Source of the DNA: Cymodocea nodosa | Lineage: Eukaryota; Streptophyta; Magnoliopsida; Alismatales; Cymodoceaceae | Assembly (NCBI GenBank): GCA_036874045.1 | Contig: CM072341.1 | Location: forward strand, 16,876,501-16,940,500 | DNA: 64,000 nucleotides | Direction of reading: 5' to 3' | In this document: positions 1-12,114 of the stretch, in pieces | How positions within the stretch are numbered: position 1 is the first letter of the stretch | How the letters are laid out: each line of letters opens with the position of its first letter | The notes under the pieces: generated by a model | Told to the model about the DNA's origin: nothing | Seen by the model: only the letters and a program-made list of their open reading frames with translations | Database searches by the model: none | Translations under genes and position numbers: made by a program

Positions 1-434
1 ATAAAATACACTTGAAAATCGAAGTTGAGGACAAAGAGAACTCTGTTTCTCCTAGGCATTGGTTTTACAGCAATCAGTATCAAAATCTGGGGAGAAATAG
101 TTTTATACAACAGCCGTTGATCCAAAAAAGTTACAAAGTCAAGATGAGCAATTGTTTTGCAAGAAGATATACTTTATTTCTGAAAAAATAAAAAGGATCT
201 ACCTTGTACTCGTTGAATATCTACGTAAAAAATGCAACACGAAAGAAAATTTTCCTTGAATATCAAAAGTTTTGCGTAAAATACCTAAATATAAATATCA
301 AGATCAAACCATCTAAAGCATGACCTAAAAATCTCACTCTTCATTCATATAAAGAGAAATACAATATCAATATACATAGTAATGGCTGCACGATATGTCA
401 TTTTTCAAGTTTCCGCATTTATAGCTTTTTGTAT
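1..434. other. 3' flank of CLPR1, no gene seen
   Basis: AT-rich sequence downstream of the CLPR1 stop codon on the minus strand. It should hold the 3' UTR and polyadenylation region of that gene. I see no other coding signal. Confidence 0.5.
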
Positions 435-3400
435 CTACCTAAACCCTGAAGGAGCCGACTGTGGACCGCCCCGAGAAGCTGCTCTCATGGCTCTTGATTG
501 TGCCAACATTTCATCATAATTCTACATAAGGAAAAAAATTATAACCAGATTACATAAACAACGAGAGGTGAATTCCTACCATTCAATGAATTCTTATGAA
601 GGATTTACCCGTTTCTCAAAAGCAGCATCACGTGAATCTATGATCTTATCTGCAATCCCGTAAGCAATGGCTTCCTGGGCTTGGAAGTATTTTGGACGTT
701 GGATATCCTTGGCAATTTCTTCCTTCGTTTTCCCAATACCCTTGGCTAGCAATTCTATGTAGTAGTCGGTGTTGGCATCGAGCTCCTTTGCCTGAGTGAG
801 ATTGCATTATGACAAAAGCTTTGAGACTAACTACATGAAAAAATATTTTTAATCAAATATGCCAAGCATGGAGCAGCATGAGTATTTAGTCTTTGCAAGT
901 ACTTCGATTCAAAAAGCGTACCTTGATCCACATATCAATTACTGCACCACTTGATTTATTCACTTTTGGTAGATAGAGCTTGGCTGCAAGGAAATACAAT
1001 AAGAATCTACAAGAAAACTTGTATTATGGATCCTAAATAAATTATGATAAGTGGGTAGACATATACTGGAAGCATTAGGCTGTAAAGCACGGTAGCCCTT
1101 GGCACCAAGCGACAGCAACATTGCAGCTTGACCGTATGCCATGCCACAGTTTACTGTGTAAACCTTTGACTTGCAGTACTAAAAAAAAAAAAAGAATGTC
1201 AGTGTCAATTATGACAATATGGAGCTTAATATCCAAAAGACTATCGATACTAATGGATTTTTGCTATTGACCATTATAAAAGAGGACCTTCAAATATTGT
1301 TTCAGCTAAGACATAGCACCAACCAGCATTGCTGAACCCAAGGCCATAGCTAATATAGAGCAGCATGACTAGAAATAGAGAATTCAAAGGCTTGGTCCCA
1401 TAAGATGGATGGACATAAATGACAGATTTGAAACCTGTTCCAAAAAGTAGACATTCTCCCAGAAGCAAGAAGCGCATAACATCAACATCAAAAGGTCTAC
1501 AGTTCCCCAAACTGTCATCACTCATCTTACGAGGGAGCTAAAACTGCATCACTCATTTGACAGGGGAGCTAAAGCCGTGGCATCTCTCATCTGATGGGAG
1601 AGCTAAGGAGGCTCAAAAGTTAAGGGAGAAGGACAAACTACAAATAAAAATTTCTTGACCCACCAAAGCAGAATAGAACTATAAGGGAGAAGAGGACAGA
1701 AAAGGTGGAACTTCACAAGTGACATGGCGCATTCATTTTCTGTGAAAGGATGCATCCTATCATCATGTAAGTAATTAACATGCTTTTGCCTCCACTCAGT
1801 AGATCCACAGCAGGGTTTTTTTTTTGAATGTTTTCTAGGATTAGAAGGAACCCTCGGCTCTACCCTTAATGGCATAGAAATGACTATAACTGATACGAAA
1901 AGTGGGTATGAAAAAACCTCAACTCTTTGCAATTGCTTCAAGGAGAACTAGGAAAAAGCCATGAGGATGGCCAAATCAAAACTGTAGACTAGGAAAGTGA
2001 AGTTTTAACATCTCATGTGTGATTAATCAGATTACAGTAAATAACGTTTCTCCCCCAATTCCTTGTAGCCAGGCTTCTCAATCAGTCATTGCACCAAGAC
2101 ACGCAGAATGCAGTACGCAATAGTCAGAGATGCAAAGATCATAGACCTCAAAATGGTTGAGCTACCAATATATTTTTTAAATATGTTAAATTTCAACTCA
2201 AAACTAATTGATGATGAGTAAAGAAAACCAACATATATAACTTAAATTTAGTCTTCACTTATTCAATGTGAGACTATTTCCAACACCTTCATTTGTAACT
2301 TATTTATATATCTACAAGTATCTATGAATGGATGTATGTGAACATGTTTTGATATCATATTAAATTACAACTCAAAATCAATTGGTAATGAGTAGAAAAA
2401 ATCAACATATATGAACCTAGATTCAGTTTTCACTTGTTCAATATGAGACTATTTACAATAGAATGCCCTTACTACTGAAGATATTCAACGATCAATAAGA
2501 TGTATTATTTCAATAGAAAACCACAGAAAATTAATCAGAGATGAAAATGGTTAAATAAAAAAAGTGGAAAACATAAAAAACCATTTTAGGAAGAGCAATG
2601 TTGTTGCCTTACAACAATCAATAGTTTCATCTGCAAATAATTACTGAAATATTAATTCAAGAAATTCCAGGATTCTCACAGCTATTGTATCCGCAATTGC
2701 ATAGGCTTCAGTTTCAGATCCAACTGTTTCCATCTTCTCATTCTGTATGTTAGCAACAATGTATAAACAAAATCGGAAGTAAAAATGGTAAGTCATCCGT
2801 ATTCTACAACAATACATATTTGGTGATTCATGAGCAATATTTGAACATATCTCATCCAAAATCATACCTGAGTTCCAGATGAATTTATGTATAAGTATAT
2901 TGGTTTGGAAGGATTATCATAATCCAACCACATAAGTTGTGCAACAAGAAGTTCAGTGACTGCTGGAACAATCTGTTAACATTACGAACAAGCATAAATA
3001 AATGAAAACAATAATCTTGAGGGCATCGGAGAGAATGAGGATTTGGTATAAGTAATCTCAAGAAGTGGACTCACGGGCATGCCTAAGTAGCAAATTCGAG
3101 CATCTAAAAGTAGGGAAGGCAAATCTGGAGGGGCAGTTCTAGGTCTTCCATATCCCCTTGCCCCTCCACGATACATGCTCACACTCATACTGTATCTGGA
3201 TGATCCCTCACTCATGCCAGATTGACTCCACATCCCACCATTGTCAAGATAGTTCCTTGCAGATGAAATGCTCTCCTGACACAGTAACAAAAGGATGAGA
3301 TTTCAGATATGTAGAATCATAAGCAATATTCTCAAGGATCAACATTACCAGGGTGTAAAGGATAATTATGAAAAACTTGAAAGTGCATGCATATAAGGTG

Positions 3401-6400
3401 GATGTTTGATGCTTACAAACATAATCCTAAGTACTAACATGACTATACATGCAAATTATTTGCATACTAATAAACAATAACAAAAAATTAAAAATGTTAC
3501 AACTTCAGGATGAGCAAGAACCTAATTCAGATTTCAAAAAATGCAATAATTTTAATAAAATGTTAAGAATGTTCATTCTTTAATGAAATCTTCATTAAAA
3601 AACTATGCAAATTATTCTGCATTCTCATTCAAAACAAGTAATAACAAAAAAATAAAAAAATTATATTAAAATTTTAATCTTTAAAAAATATATATATAAC
3701 TTAAGCACATTTAATCTAGGAAACCACATCATCTACAAATCAATGAATAAGCAATACACATCATTGATAAGTATAAGCAAAAATCAACGAAATTAGCTGA
3801 AAGAATTATATATTAATTTATCACTAATCTTAGGCATAACAAAAAATAAAAAGTCAAATTGATAATACAGATTAATCATTATATTTATTGGTCAAAAATG
3901 CTAAGCATAAAATTCTTAATTTCATAACATTCTACATGAAAAAATTGTCTTTTCTGTAATGTTATTTGATAGGAGACTATATAGACCTGGCAACCTTCAT
4001 ATCCAAAAACTACTCACTAAGCTCACATTCTTGTACCTAGTACGAGTGGGTGTTTCAATGACTCCATGAAGAAGGATGGGCACCTGGTGGAGGGTCAGAG
4101 CCTCCACATCACAAGCTGGAGATATTTGTTATACTTGTCATTCCTAAAGGGAACTTGACTAAAACAACTAAAAATCCAAGTATGACCAGCTCGATCCTTA
4201 AAAAACCCAAGGCCTCCTCATGGATAATGCCCTTTAATGGTTGTTTTCACATATCTGAATTATAAATATCATTGTAGCCCTTGTTGTGATATTCTTAATC
4301 ACCAATACCTCAAATTTTATTTTTGTTCGAGACTGATTTTTGATTTAAGTGTTTAAAGAGAAGCTGACCAATTCATCAACATCCTTTGACTAACCATTTG
4401 ACCCATTTGTTCATCTATTTTTTCATTACTATAGGACATGTCAGTTATTCCACCTACAGGTAGCATTCATCCAATTGAATCGTCTATAACAAACAGCCCA
4501 TCCAAATTTTGAAACAGGATCAATCACCTACGTGGCAACCATTTTGGCATATTAGGGTGTCATGTCAACTAGGACAGGCTTTAATATCTACTGCAACAAC
4601 AACTGGCAAATGACTAATGTCAAATTTAAAAATAACTCACAAACAAATATTCTTATTAGAGTAATTGAAAAGTATAAATATAAATAACAAAAGGTACGAA
4701 CCTCTGTCATTTTTTGTGTTTGTCTAGCAACAGGGCTATCTTCTGTCATGAACATGTCCATTTGTGACGTTGAGAGACCATAAAGATACCTTGGAGCGTT
4801 CTTGAAATTATCCATCACTGTTTAAGGCAATTGAAAAACTAAGCAAAAGATTTGAGAAGTGCAGTGAAAATAATTCAAGAGCTACAAAAGAAATTTAATA
4901 TTGTTCCCAAATGATAATAGTAAACTGCACTAAAGTAGGCAGATCATGATGAATAGTAGCATTAAACATTTTCGAAGAAAAATTATGAACCCCATGATGC
5001 CACCATGCCAGTGTTTTTGCACTTCAAGAACAAATTTCCATATTTTTGTATCTTTTATTCTGGGCTAGAGGAAATAGACTTGTAACCACTAAATATAGAT
5101 AATACCAAGTTGCGTATTGAAAAGGAAAAAAAATATAAAGAGAAACCTATAGCACTTTTTTGTATCATTGAAGGCATATTGCTAGTCTCAATAACTTTTT
5201 TAATTCTATGTTAATATCTAGTAACCACCGATTATATACCTTACCAAGTTTCCTGGTTGAAAATGAGGGAGATGTTTAATGCCTTCATGTGATTTTTGTA
5301 TCTATTTGCAATTAATTTAGGAATGAAGAGTGACAAAACTAAGTACAAGAACCAAGCTATGGTGACCAATTGAACAAAAATAGGCAGGGAATGGTCAACA
5401 GTATCAGATCCAAGCTATGGTAATACATTGCATGAAAAAAGGCAGGGAATGGTGAACAGTATCATTCAATATTGTACCTGTAAATATAAGCTAATCATGC
5501 CAATACCTATAACTTTAAATGACAAATTGCTGTGTTCTAGATTATTTATTCAATTTAAATTCTTGCAACTACTGTCACCGTGTAAATGTTCTTGAGTCAA
5601 CTAGTTCAATATAGGAACTGTGTATGTTACCCTGTTGTATACTTGAATCTAATATCTGCTAATTAAAAAATTTTCAATATTTTATACATAAAAATATTTA
5701 AAATTTAAAATCAAATGGTTACATTTTTTATTTTTTTAAAGAGTTAAATTTTTGGGGAAAAAATTAAAATTATATAATCTAACAGAAATTTTGATATATA
5801 CAAATAGATGGAGGGATGAGAATCATGTTGCTAAACCCACGTGGTAGGATTAACGTATTATTTAATTGATGGTTGTTAGTGTGATATTTAATTTCAGCTT
5901 CTTTAAAGAGTTAAGTTTTACCTATCAACTCATTATCATCTTTTTCACAATATCTTTCTTCATTTTATCACATCAGGACGATTTCAATTTTCAAGATCAG
6001 GAGACAGTACTTTTTCGGTGGCATAAGAGGATAGTATTTACAGAAAAAAGCCTGAGTGGGAACAATCAATATACTTCTAACATCCAATTAGGATCAACTA
6101 AGACAGAAAAAAGCATTGGGTAGGTCTGCAGTATTTCCACAATAATGTTATATCAAATGGCTATATTCTCACGAATTCTGAGCCTTCTACATCCTACTTT
6201 CACAGCCATTTTCTTTCGACATAAGCCAAAAAAAATGTTATCATAAGCCATAACTCATCCTAAATTTCCAGGTTAAAATTATTAATTTCACCAAACATTG
6301 ATTGTCTTGCTATATTTTCTCATGGATCCATAAATTTCCTGCATGTATTCTACCTTGGAATGAAAATAGAGTTCATCATCAATTCAACATTCTTGCCCAT

Positions 6401-8571
6401 CTACAATCCAGGAATAGAACAAGTAGAAAGCATCAAACGTAGTCTATTTAACAAGCATAATAGGCACTAAAACACTGTAAAACATCTAGTCCGTACGAAA
6501 AGTTGTCCTAACAACCATGTACTAAGCAATGCCAAATATGAACATAACCAATAAGCAAAAAATCTAGGGTTATGTTTGAAATTGCAGTTAAAATCACATT
6601 TTTTTAGAAAAGTTGGTTTACAAAAGAGCAGTATTGTTTGCAGCTTTCTTGATGATTACACAATTCATGGCTTTCAATAAGCTAGCTCCAAAGTAATCAA
6701 GATGAAAGGCATTCTCAAGATGGCATCCCTCAAAAATTCTTGAGGAAATAGGCAAGAGGCCAGTTAATAGATTGACTGAACTAAAAGGCAATGAATTAAA
6801 AAAAGGAAATGCATGTGTAACTTGACAATAATAATCTACTCATTCAACTACATGATAGTGTAAGCAAATGTTATAAAAACTACAATGGATAAAAAGGTAC
6901 AATATTGATGCCAACATACTATACATATGCCTTCTAGTCATATTATATAATATTTAATATTTAAGAAGTTTTAACAAATAAAGAGGATTTTAATAGTATA
7001 TATAGTTTCTTTTTCATGTGTGTAAAGAAAATGTAAAGGGAGACAAAAAAACTGAATAAATTCTATGTATTGGGAATAAGAAAACATAAAATCATGCATT
7101 TACATGAAAAATTGAAAAAAAAAAGGTGGTCTAGAAAATAAAAAGGAAAAGAGAAGACCATCACCAAGAATAGGCAAAGAAGAGGGTAAAGAAATAGAGA
7201 AAAGGAATGAGAAAGGAAGTGATGTTAAGAAACCAAAATAAAAAATACATATAAATATAGAACATAAGAGAAAAATAAAACACCAAAAGATAAAAAGTAA
7301 CAACATTAAAAGTACCATATTGCAACAAAGCAACTAAGGTGATTACAATGATGAGACAAGGAAAGCACATCAAGGCAACCTACGGTGATCATCTAGTTGA
7401 ATGCAATTGCCTAAAGACTTGTCAAGGCAACCCCCCTTTGAGTACCTGGCTCAGTAGCTTAAGGCAACAAGGTGACTTGCTTTGATAAGTGTGGCTAGAA
7501 TAAGTGTGGCTAGCTCGTATCAACTTTTTGGAAAAACATTGGATATGAATTGAAACACAAAAGCTGTGTTTCCAAAGTAGGAAACACTAAGTGTGTTTGA
7601 AAAAAGTTTTGGTAAAAACACTTGCATTTTATGAGCCTAAGTGTGAGAATTTATGAACTTGCATCTTGATTCATTTGAAAAATTGACTTGCATTTTTCTC
7701 CTAAAATGCAATGCATTTATGCTCAATGGAAGTGTGAACAAAAAGTGCAGAAGTCAATATACTACCACGAAAACCCCAAAAATCATTTTTGTATCAATAT
7801 AATCAATCTCCAACTTTTAGATGGTAATTTTGTTATTTAGCACTGATTTTTTGTAATTGTGTGCAATAAATTCTTAGTTACGACTTGAAATTTGCACCAA
7901 ATTGGATTAAGGGAGCACTACCAGTGCCACTTTTATTTTATAAAAATTCAAAATATATCCCCTATGTTTTCAAGTAAGAAAAAAAAACCCAGCGCCACCA
8001 AAAATAGTGCATACACCTAATATGAAACGCTCAACAAAATACTCCACTCCAACAGTTCCACAATAACCATAATAAGCCAGAGTACACCAGGAAACACCCA
8101 TCTTTTACTTCTTGTAAGTTGTAGCGTGGCACTCCACTGCTGCAATCAGCAAAGGAGCTCACCCGTTCAACAAAACGCTCGGGTTCATTTTCATAGTACA
8201 AAACGCATAGCAACGACACAAAAAGATACGAAAGCCGGAAAAAACTGTAACAGAAACACAATAACATCCAAAAACAAGCAAGGCATCGAGCTAGAAAGGA
8301 CTGAAATCGAGACAAAGCAGAGGGAAAGCAGCAACTCACATCCATCCTTGAGGTTCTCCTCCCGGAACTGCTTAGGTATATGGTCGAAGCTGCCGGAGGA
8401 TGACTGGCAACGCCATGGCGCCCCCCTCCGCCTCAAGGGCCTCCGCCCCTTGAGAGGGGACAGGAGGGGGAGTGCGGAGAGGAGAAGTTTGGAGCCGCGA
8501 GGGAGAGATGCGAAGTCCTCGACGGAGGTGGAAGGAAGAGGCGATGAGAGGAAAAGCGAGGTAGCGGCCAT
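435..8571 (-). CDS. CLPR1: ClpR1, non-catalytic subunit of the plastid Clp protease core
   Basis: Nine exons on the minus strand: 8571-8340, 4817-4702, 3275-3075, 2972-2868, 2742-2680, 1178-1067, 983-922, 791-609, 521-435. All join GT-AG in phase and give 386 aa, against 387 in Arabidopsis ClpR1 as I recall it. Exon 1 carries a Ser/Arg/Leu-rich chloroplast transit peptide, then SFDHIPKQFREENLKDG. Later family blocks include MDMFMTEDSP, RPRTAPPDLPSLLLDARICY, METVGSETEAYAIADT and YCKSKVYTVNCGMAYGQAAM. The ClpP nucleophile region reads GQAAM where an active subunit has GxAAS, and the usual active-site His block (PHxxxMIHQP) is replaced by PNASTKLYLPK. It is therefore the proteolytically dead R type, which in plants forms part of the stromal ClpP/R ring that degrades plastid proteins. 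Start chosen because it opens the transit peptide in a GC-rich first exon. Introns are long (intron 1 about 3.5 kb). Confidence 0.95.
2186..2460. repeat. two diverged direct copies of a ~100-bp sequence in CLPR1 intron 5
   Basis: Copy 1 at 2186-2285 and copy 2 at 2360-2460 share an AACTCAAAA-TYAATTG core, a GATGAGTA/AATGAGTA block, CAACATATAT, TTCACTTRTTCAAT and GAGACTATTT, in the same order. Similar blocks are common near plant LTR-type or short non-coding repeats, so this may be a decayed transposon fragment that was duplicated. It lies wholly inside an intron and does not touch splice sites. Confidence 0.6.
5351..5465. repeat. ~57-bp tandem duplication in CLPR1 intron 1
   Basis: The block beginning CCAAGCTATGG and ending GGCAGGGAATGGTSAACAGTATCA occurs twice head to tail. 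The copies differ at a handful of positions in the middle. It looks like a simple local duplication with no evident function. Confidence 0.7.
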
Positions 8572-9840
8572 GGACGACGACAGAGAACAGGATGGTATGC
8601 AGCGGAGTTGGGCGGCTGTGCAGAGATGCGAGCCGGCTCGGGTTTGATGTGGTCTGGAATTATGGAAATTTCTTTTCGGAATACATCTGCTACATTTTTT
8701 CCCTTTTATTTTTGCAATTATTTCCAGGTAATGTTTCTCCTCCTAATTGAATAATGACGATTTTGTATTAAGAAATTGACGTAGGAATATATGCGAAAAA
8801 TTTTTGTATTAGAAAATTATTTGCTTGAATGTTATGTAAAAGTCATTAAATTACCTGTAGCATGTAAGCAATAAAAATGATATACAAATAATTTTTTTTT
8901 TTTGCCATACGAGCAAAAAAAAGTAAATCTGTGAAAATAAAATATATATTGACATTCTCTTTCTTCTTCATTATGCCCGTTTTTTGGATTGTCTTCCTAT
9001 TTTTAATTAGTTATCTGCTTCTTTTTTTCAATTTCTTTAAGAGATTTCAAGCGTATAAAATTATATTTTATTTTATAATAACTGAATTGCATAATAATGT
9101 ACCCCAAAAAAACTCAAAACCAACAAGGGAAAACATCTTGAAATGACACAACTATGATTTTTACAACGATTATAACGAAGACATGATGAAAAATTTTTGT
9201 GGCATTTAAAACCCCAAGTCAGAGTTCAATTGCAATGTTTTTTTTTAACTTAAAAAAAAGGTTGCACTTTTAAGATGGTTACTTACTAGTCGACACGTGG
9301 GTTAGTAAGATAATTTTTTTTTATTTTTTAATATTTTACATTTTTTAATGAATATATTAAATTAAATCTAAGTATTATTAAATCATAATATTTAAACATA
9401 TGGACGTTAAAGAAATAAATTATTTCATTTACAAATACATCAATACGTTAATATCATCATTCATTACCATATTCAAATACAAACCACAAAGTTAAACTAA
9501 ATTATTTCATTTATGAATTAAAATTAAAATTACATTATAACTTTTTATGACTTAAATATTATATTAGATATTTTTATATTTAATTTACATAATTACATTG
9601 AAATGTCTAAATTTCCAAATTTACCTGTAAAATCATCTTATTATTATTGTCCGTGAACACAAGTAAGTTCTTCATATTTAACTTACATTAAAATTTCTAA
9701 AATATTATTTTTTAACATTACTTTTTTATCATCTAATATATTAATACTAATATTAAATGTTTATTCGTATGCTATAGAAAAAAATTAGAATTGTTAATAA
9801 ATCTTTAACTATTAAAAATAAAATAGAAAATGTATCTTCC
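8572..9840. other. AT-rich spacer upstream of CLPR1
   Basis: The first ~150 bases before the CLPR1 ATG are GC-richer and should contain its promoter and 5' UTR, but no clear TATA box is visible. The rest is AT-rich DNA with homopolymer runs and no coding signal I recognise. Confidence 0.4.
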
Positions 9841-11858
9841 TATTTTTTCTTCAATTAATTACATCAAAATCTAGAAAATTAGGATTTTCTCTCATTAAAT
9901 AATTTTATAATTAATATTTATTATGATTAATTAATTCTTATCTATTTATTAAGCTAAATCATTAACAAATATACTAAAATCATAAATTGGTAATGGTTGT
10001 TGTGGTATATAAGATGTATATTGTGTTTCATATCTTATAACATATAAATCAAACATATTTAAGTTTTCAATTGCTACATTAAATTCTATATTTTAAATAA
10101 TATTGTATTACAATTAGTAATTTTCCAATAACCTTTATTTTAATACTAGAACTTAAATAAGCACTTAATGTATATAAAATATGTATATTATTTCAATATT
10201 TTAAAAAATTTTCTTTCATTTTTAGAATTATAGGTGTGAAAAATGGATAATTAACATAATTATTAAAAAATATTGTAATATTATATAAATGGTATATTAC
10301 ATAAATAGATGTAGAATAATGTATTCCTAATAATAGTTTAATTACATTCTAAAATGATTTTAAAAATTTAATAAAATAATAAACTATTGCAAAATCATTA
10401 TCGTCTAATGGTATTGTGCTATCATCAATTCTACCATTATAATAAGTTTTTATATTTTTCTTTATAAGGTAAATAATTATTTAACATTAAATATAAAAAA
10501 TTCCACCTATAACATCTATTATAAATATCTTATATAGTAAATTAAAAGAATCGCATACATGATTAAATTCTTGTTGACATATATTACTAGTTAAAATATA
10601 AGCTAATGTAATTTTAAAATTTTCTATAAAAAGTTTTATTTCTTCAACATCTATTTGAACTATAAAATTAATTATATGATATGTATATCTTTAACGAAAT
10701 AAGACAAAAATCATTTAATAAAGTTGATCTATTTTTAAACATAGGGATAATTTTAGTATTATTAAAGACATTATCAAATATAATACTAACTATTTTTTTA
10801 AAATTTCATAAAATTCAAAAATTTCTATAATAGTAAAAAAATATTTTAAACATTATAGAGATGATTTATTCTTCTAAATCTTATTAATATTTACTATAAA
10901 ACTCTATTATCATCAATAAAATATATAGTAATAGCAATATATCTTATTTTAGTTTTACTCTATTAAATATCAAATGTACATGCTATAGATGTATTAATAG
11001 AATATATTATATGAATTAGTTTAATTCTAACTTTACTATAAAAATCAATAATATCTTACTTAGTTGTATTTCTAAAAATATTTTTAAATTGTAGATAATA
11101 GACTTGTTAAATGTAATCTTAAAAATGTTAACTATCATACAAATTAATAAGTAAATTTTGAATAATAATAAATTTAACATGTAGTTCTCTAGCATTCTTA
11201 ATATCCTAATGTCATTATATAATATTACCTTCAAAATTAAAATTAATTTGTATTTGAATTATTATTATTTTTGAAGATTTTTAGATAACATAATTAACTA
11301 AATGTCTAAATAAATAACTTGTACTACTTAAAATTTTACAAGAAAAGTTTAAATTATAGATATTATAATAGACTCTCTCTACCACAATAATGCCATCTCT
11401 TATATTTTTCATATTTATTATAAATTTTAATCATAAAGCAAGTCTTATTCTAAAGTTTAGTAATATGGTCAGATGAAATTGAACTTATTAAAGTTATACA
11501 CCATTTCTACAAACATAAGTTGAGAATTGAAAAAATTTGAAAACCAAAACTTACAAATTTTATATGATTTATGAAAAAGAAGAAGAAGATTAAATGAGTA
11601 ATTAAGATCTAATATTCGTTCTTTATTTATAGATTTTTTACATCGTCTCTCTTTACTTCTCTCTCACGTAACGTTCAATCGAACATTGAGATGGACTTAC
11701 GAGCTTCAGGCCGACTTGTGGTAGCCTATGAACGAGGTCAGCCCAATCCGTAGGCTAAAAATTAAAAAATTTAAATCAATCCAAACTAATTCATTGGGTC
11801 AATAATTTTTGGACTAAATTGGACTGACCCACATCGATCAGTCTATTTGATATCTCTA
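9840..11858 (-). mobile_element. decayed hAT (Ac-like) DNA transposon
   Basis: Reading the minus strand, transposase pieces appear in hAT order: a BED-like finger piece with RWHYCG near 11.4 kb, IIFDNVFNNTK near 10.77 kb (the DNASNNT block), NLIVQ-like then NHVCDSFNLLYK near 10.55 kb, DDNDFAIVYYFIKFLKSF near 10.37 kb, and MKENFLKYWNNIHILYTLSAYL near 10.2 kb (the KYW..h.lY..A block). The right end at 11858 reads, on the minus strand, TAGAGATATCAAATAG, typical of plant hAT terminal repeats. The left terminal repeat was not found, so the left boundary is approximate. The coding sequence has many stops and frameshifts and cannot make transposase. Confidence 0.65.
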
Positions 11859-12114
11859 GGTTTTTTGTGAAAAAAAAAGACAATTAATTCACGCAAACAA
11901 ACTGATTAGATAATTTTGGTGTATGGTCTTCAAGTGTATAATATTATATTAATTAACATTAATGATTATAATAAATAATGTTTATTATTTTTAATAATCT
12001 TAATATTATATTAACAATTGTAGTGTACATTGATATTATTAGATTATTAAGAATAAAATCTCTACAAGGGTCAACGTGGAAGCTCAGAAAGGTCAAGCTG
12101 AAGAAGATCCATCC

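Noticed and set aside
8126-8647. 173-aa open frame on the plus strand
   Set aside because: Antisense to the CLPR1 transit-peptide exon and promoter, with low-complexity charged content.
12076-12114. Upstream in-frame ATG for the aspartic protease
   Set aside because: It would place a charged segment (MEAQKGQAEED) before the signal peptide, and the 12115 ATG has the better context.
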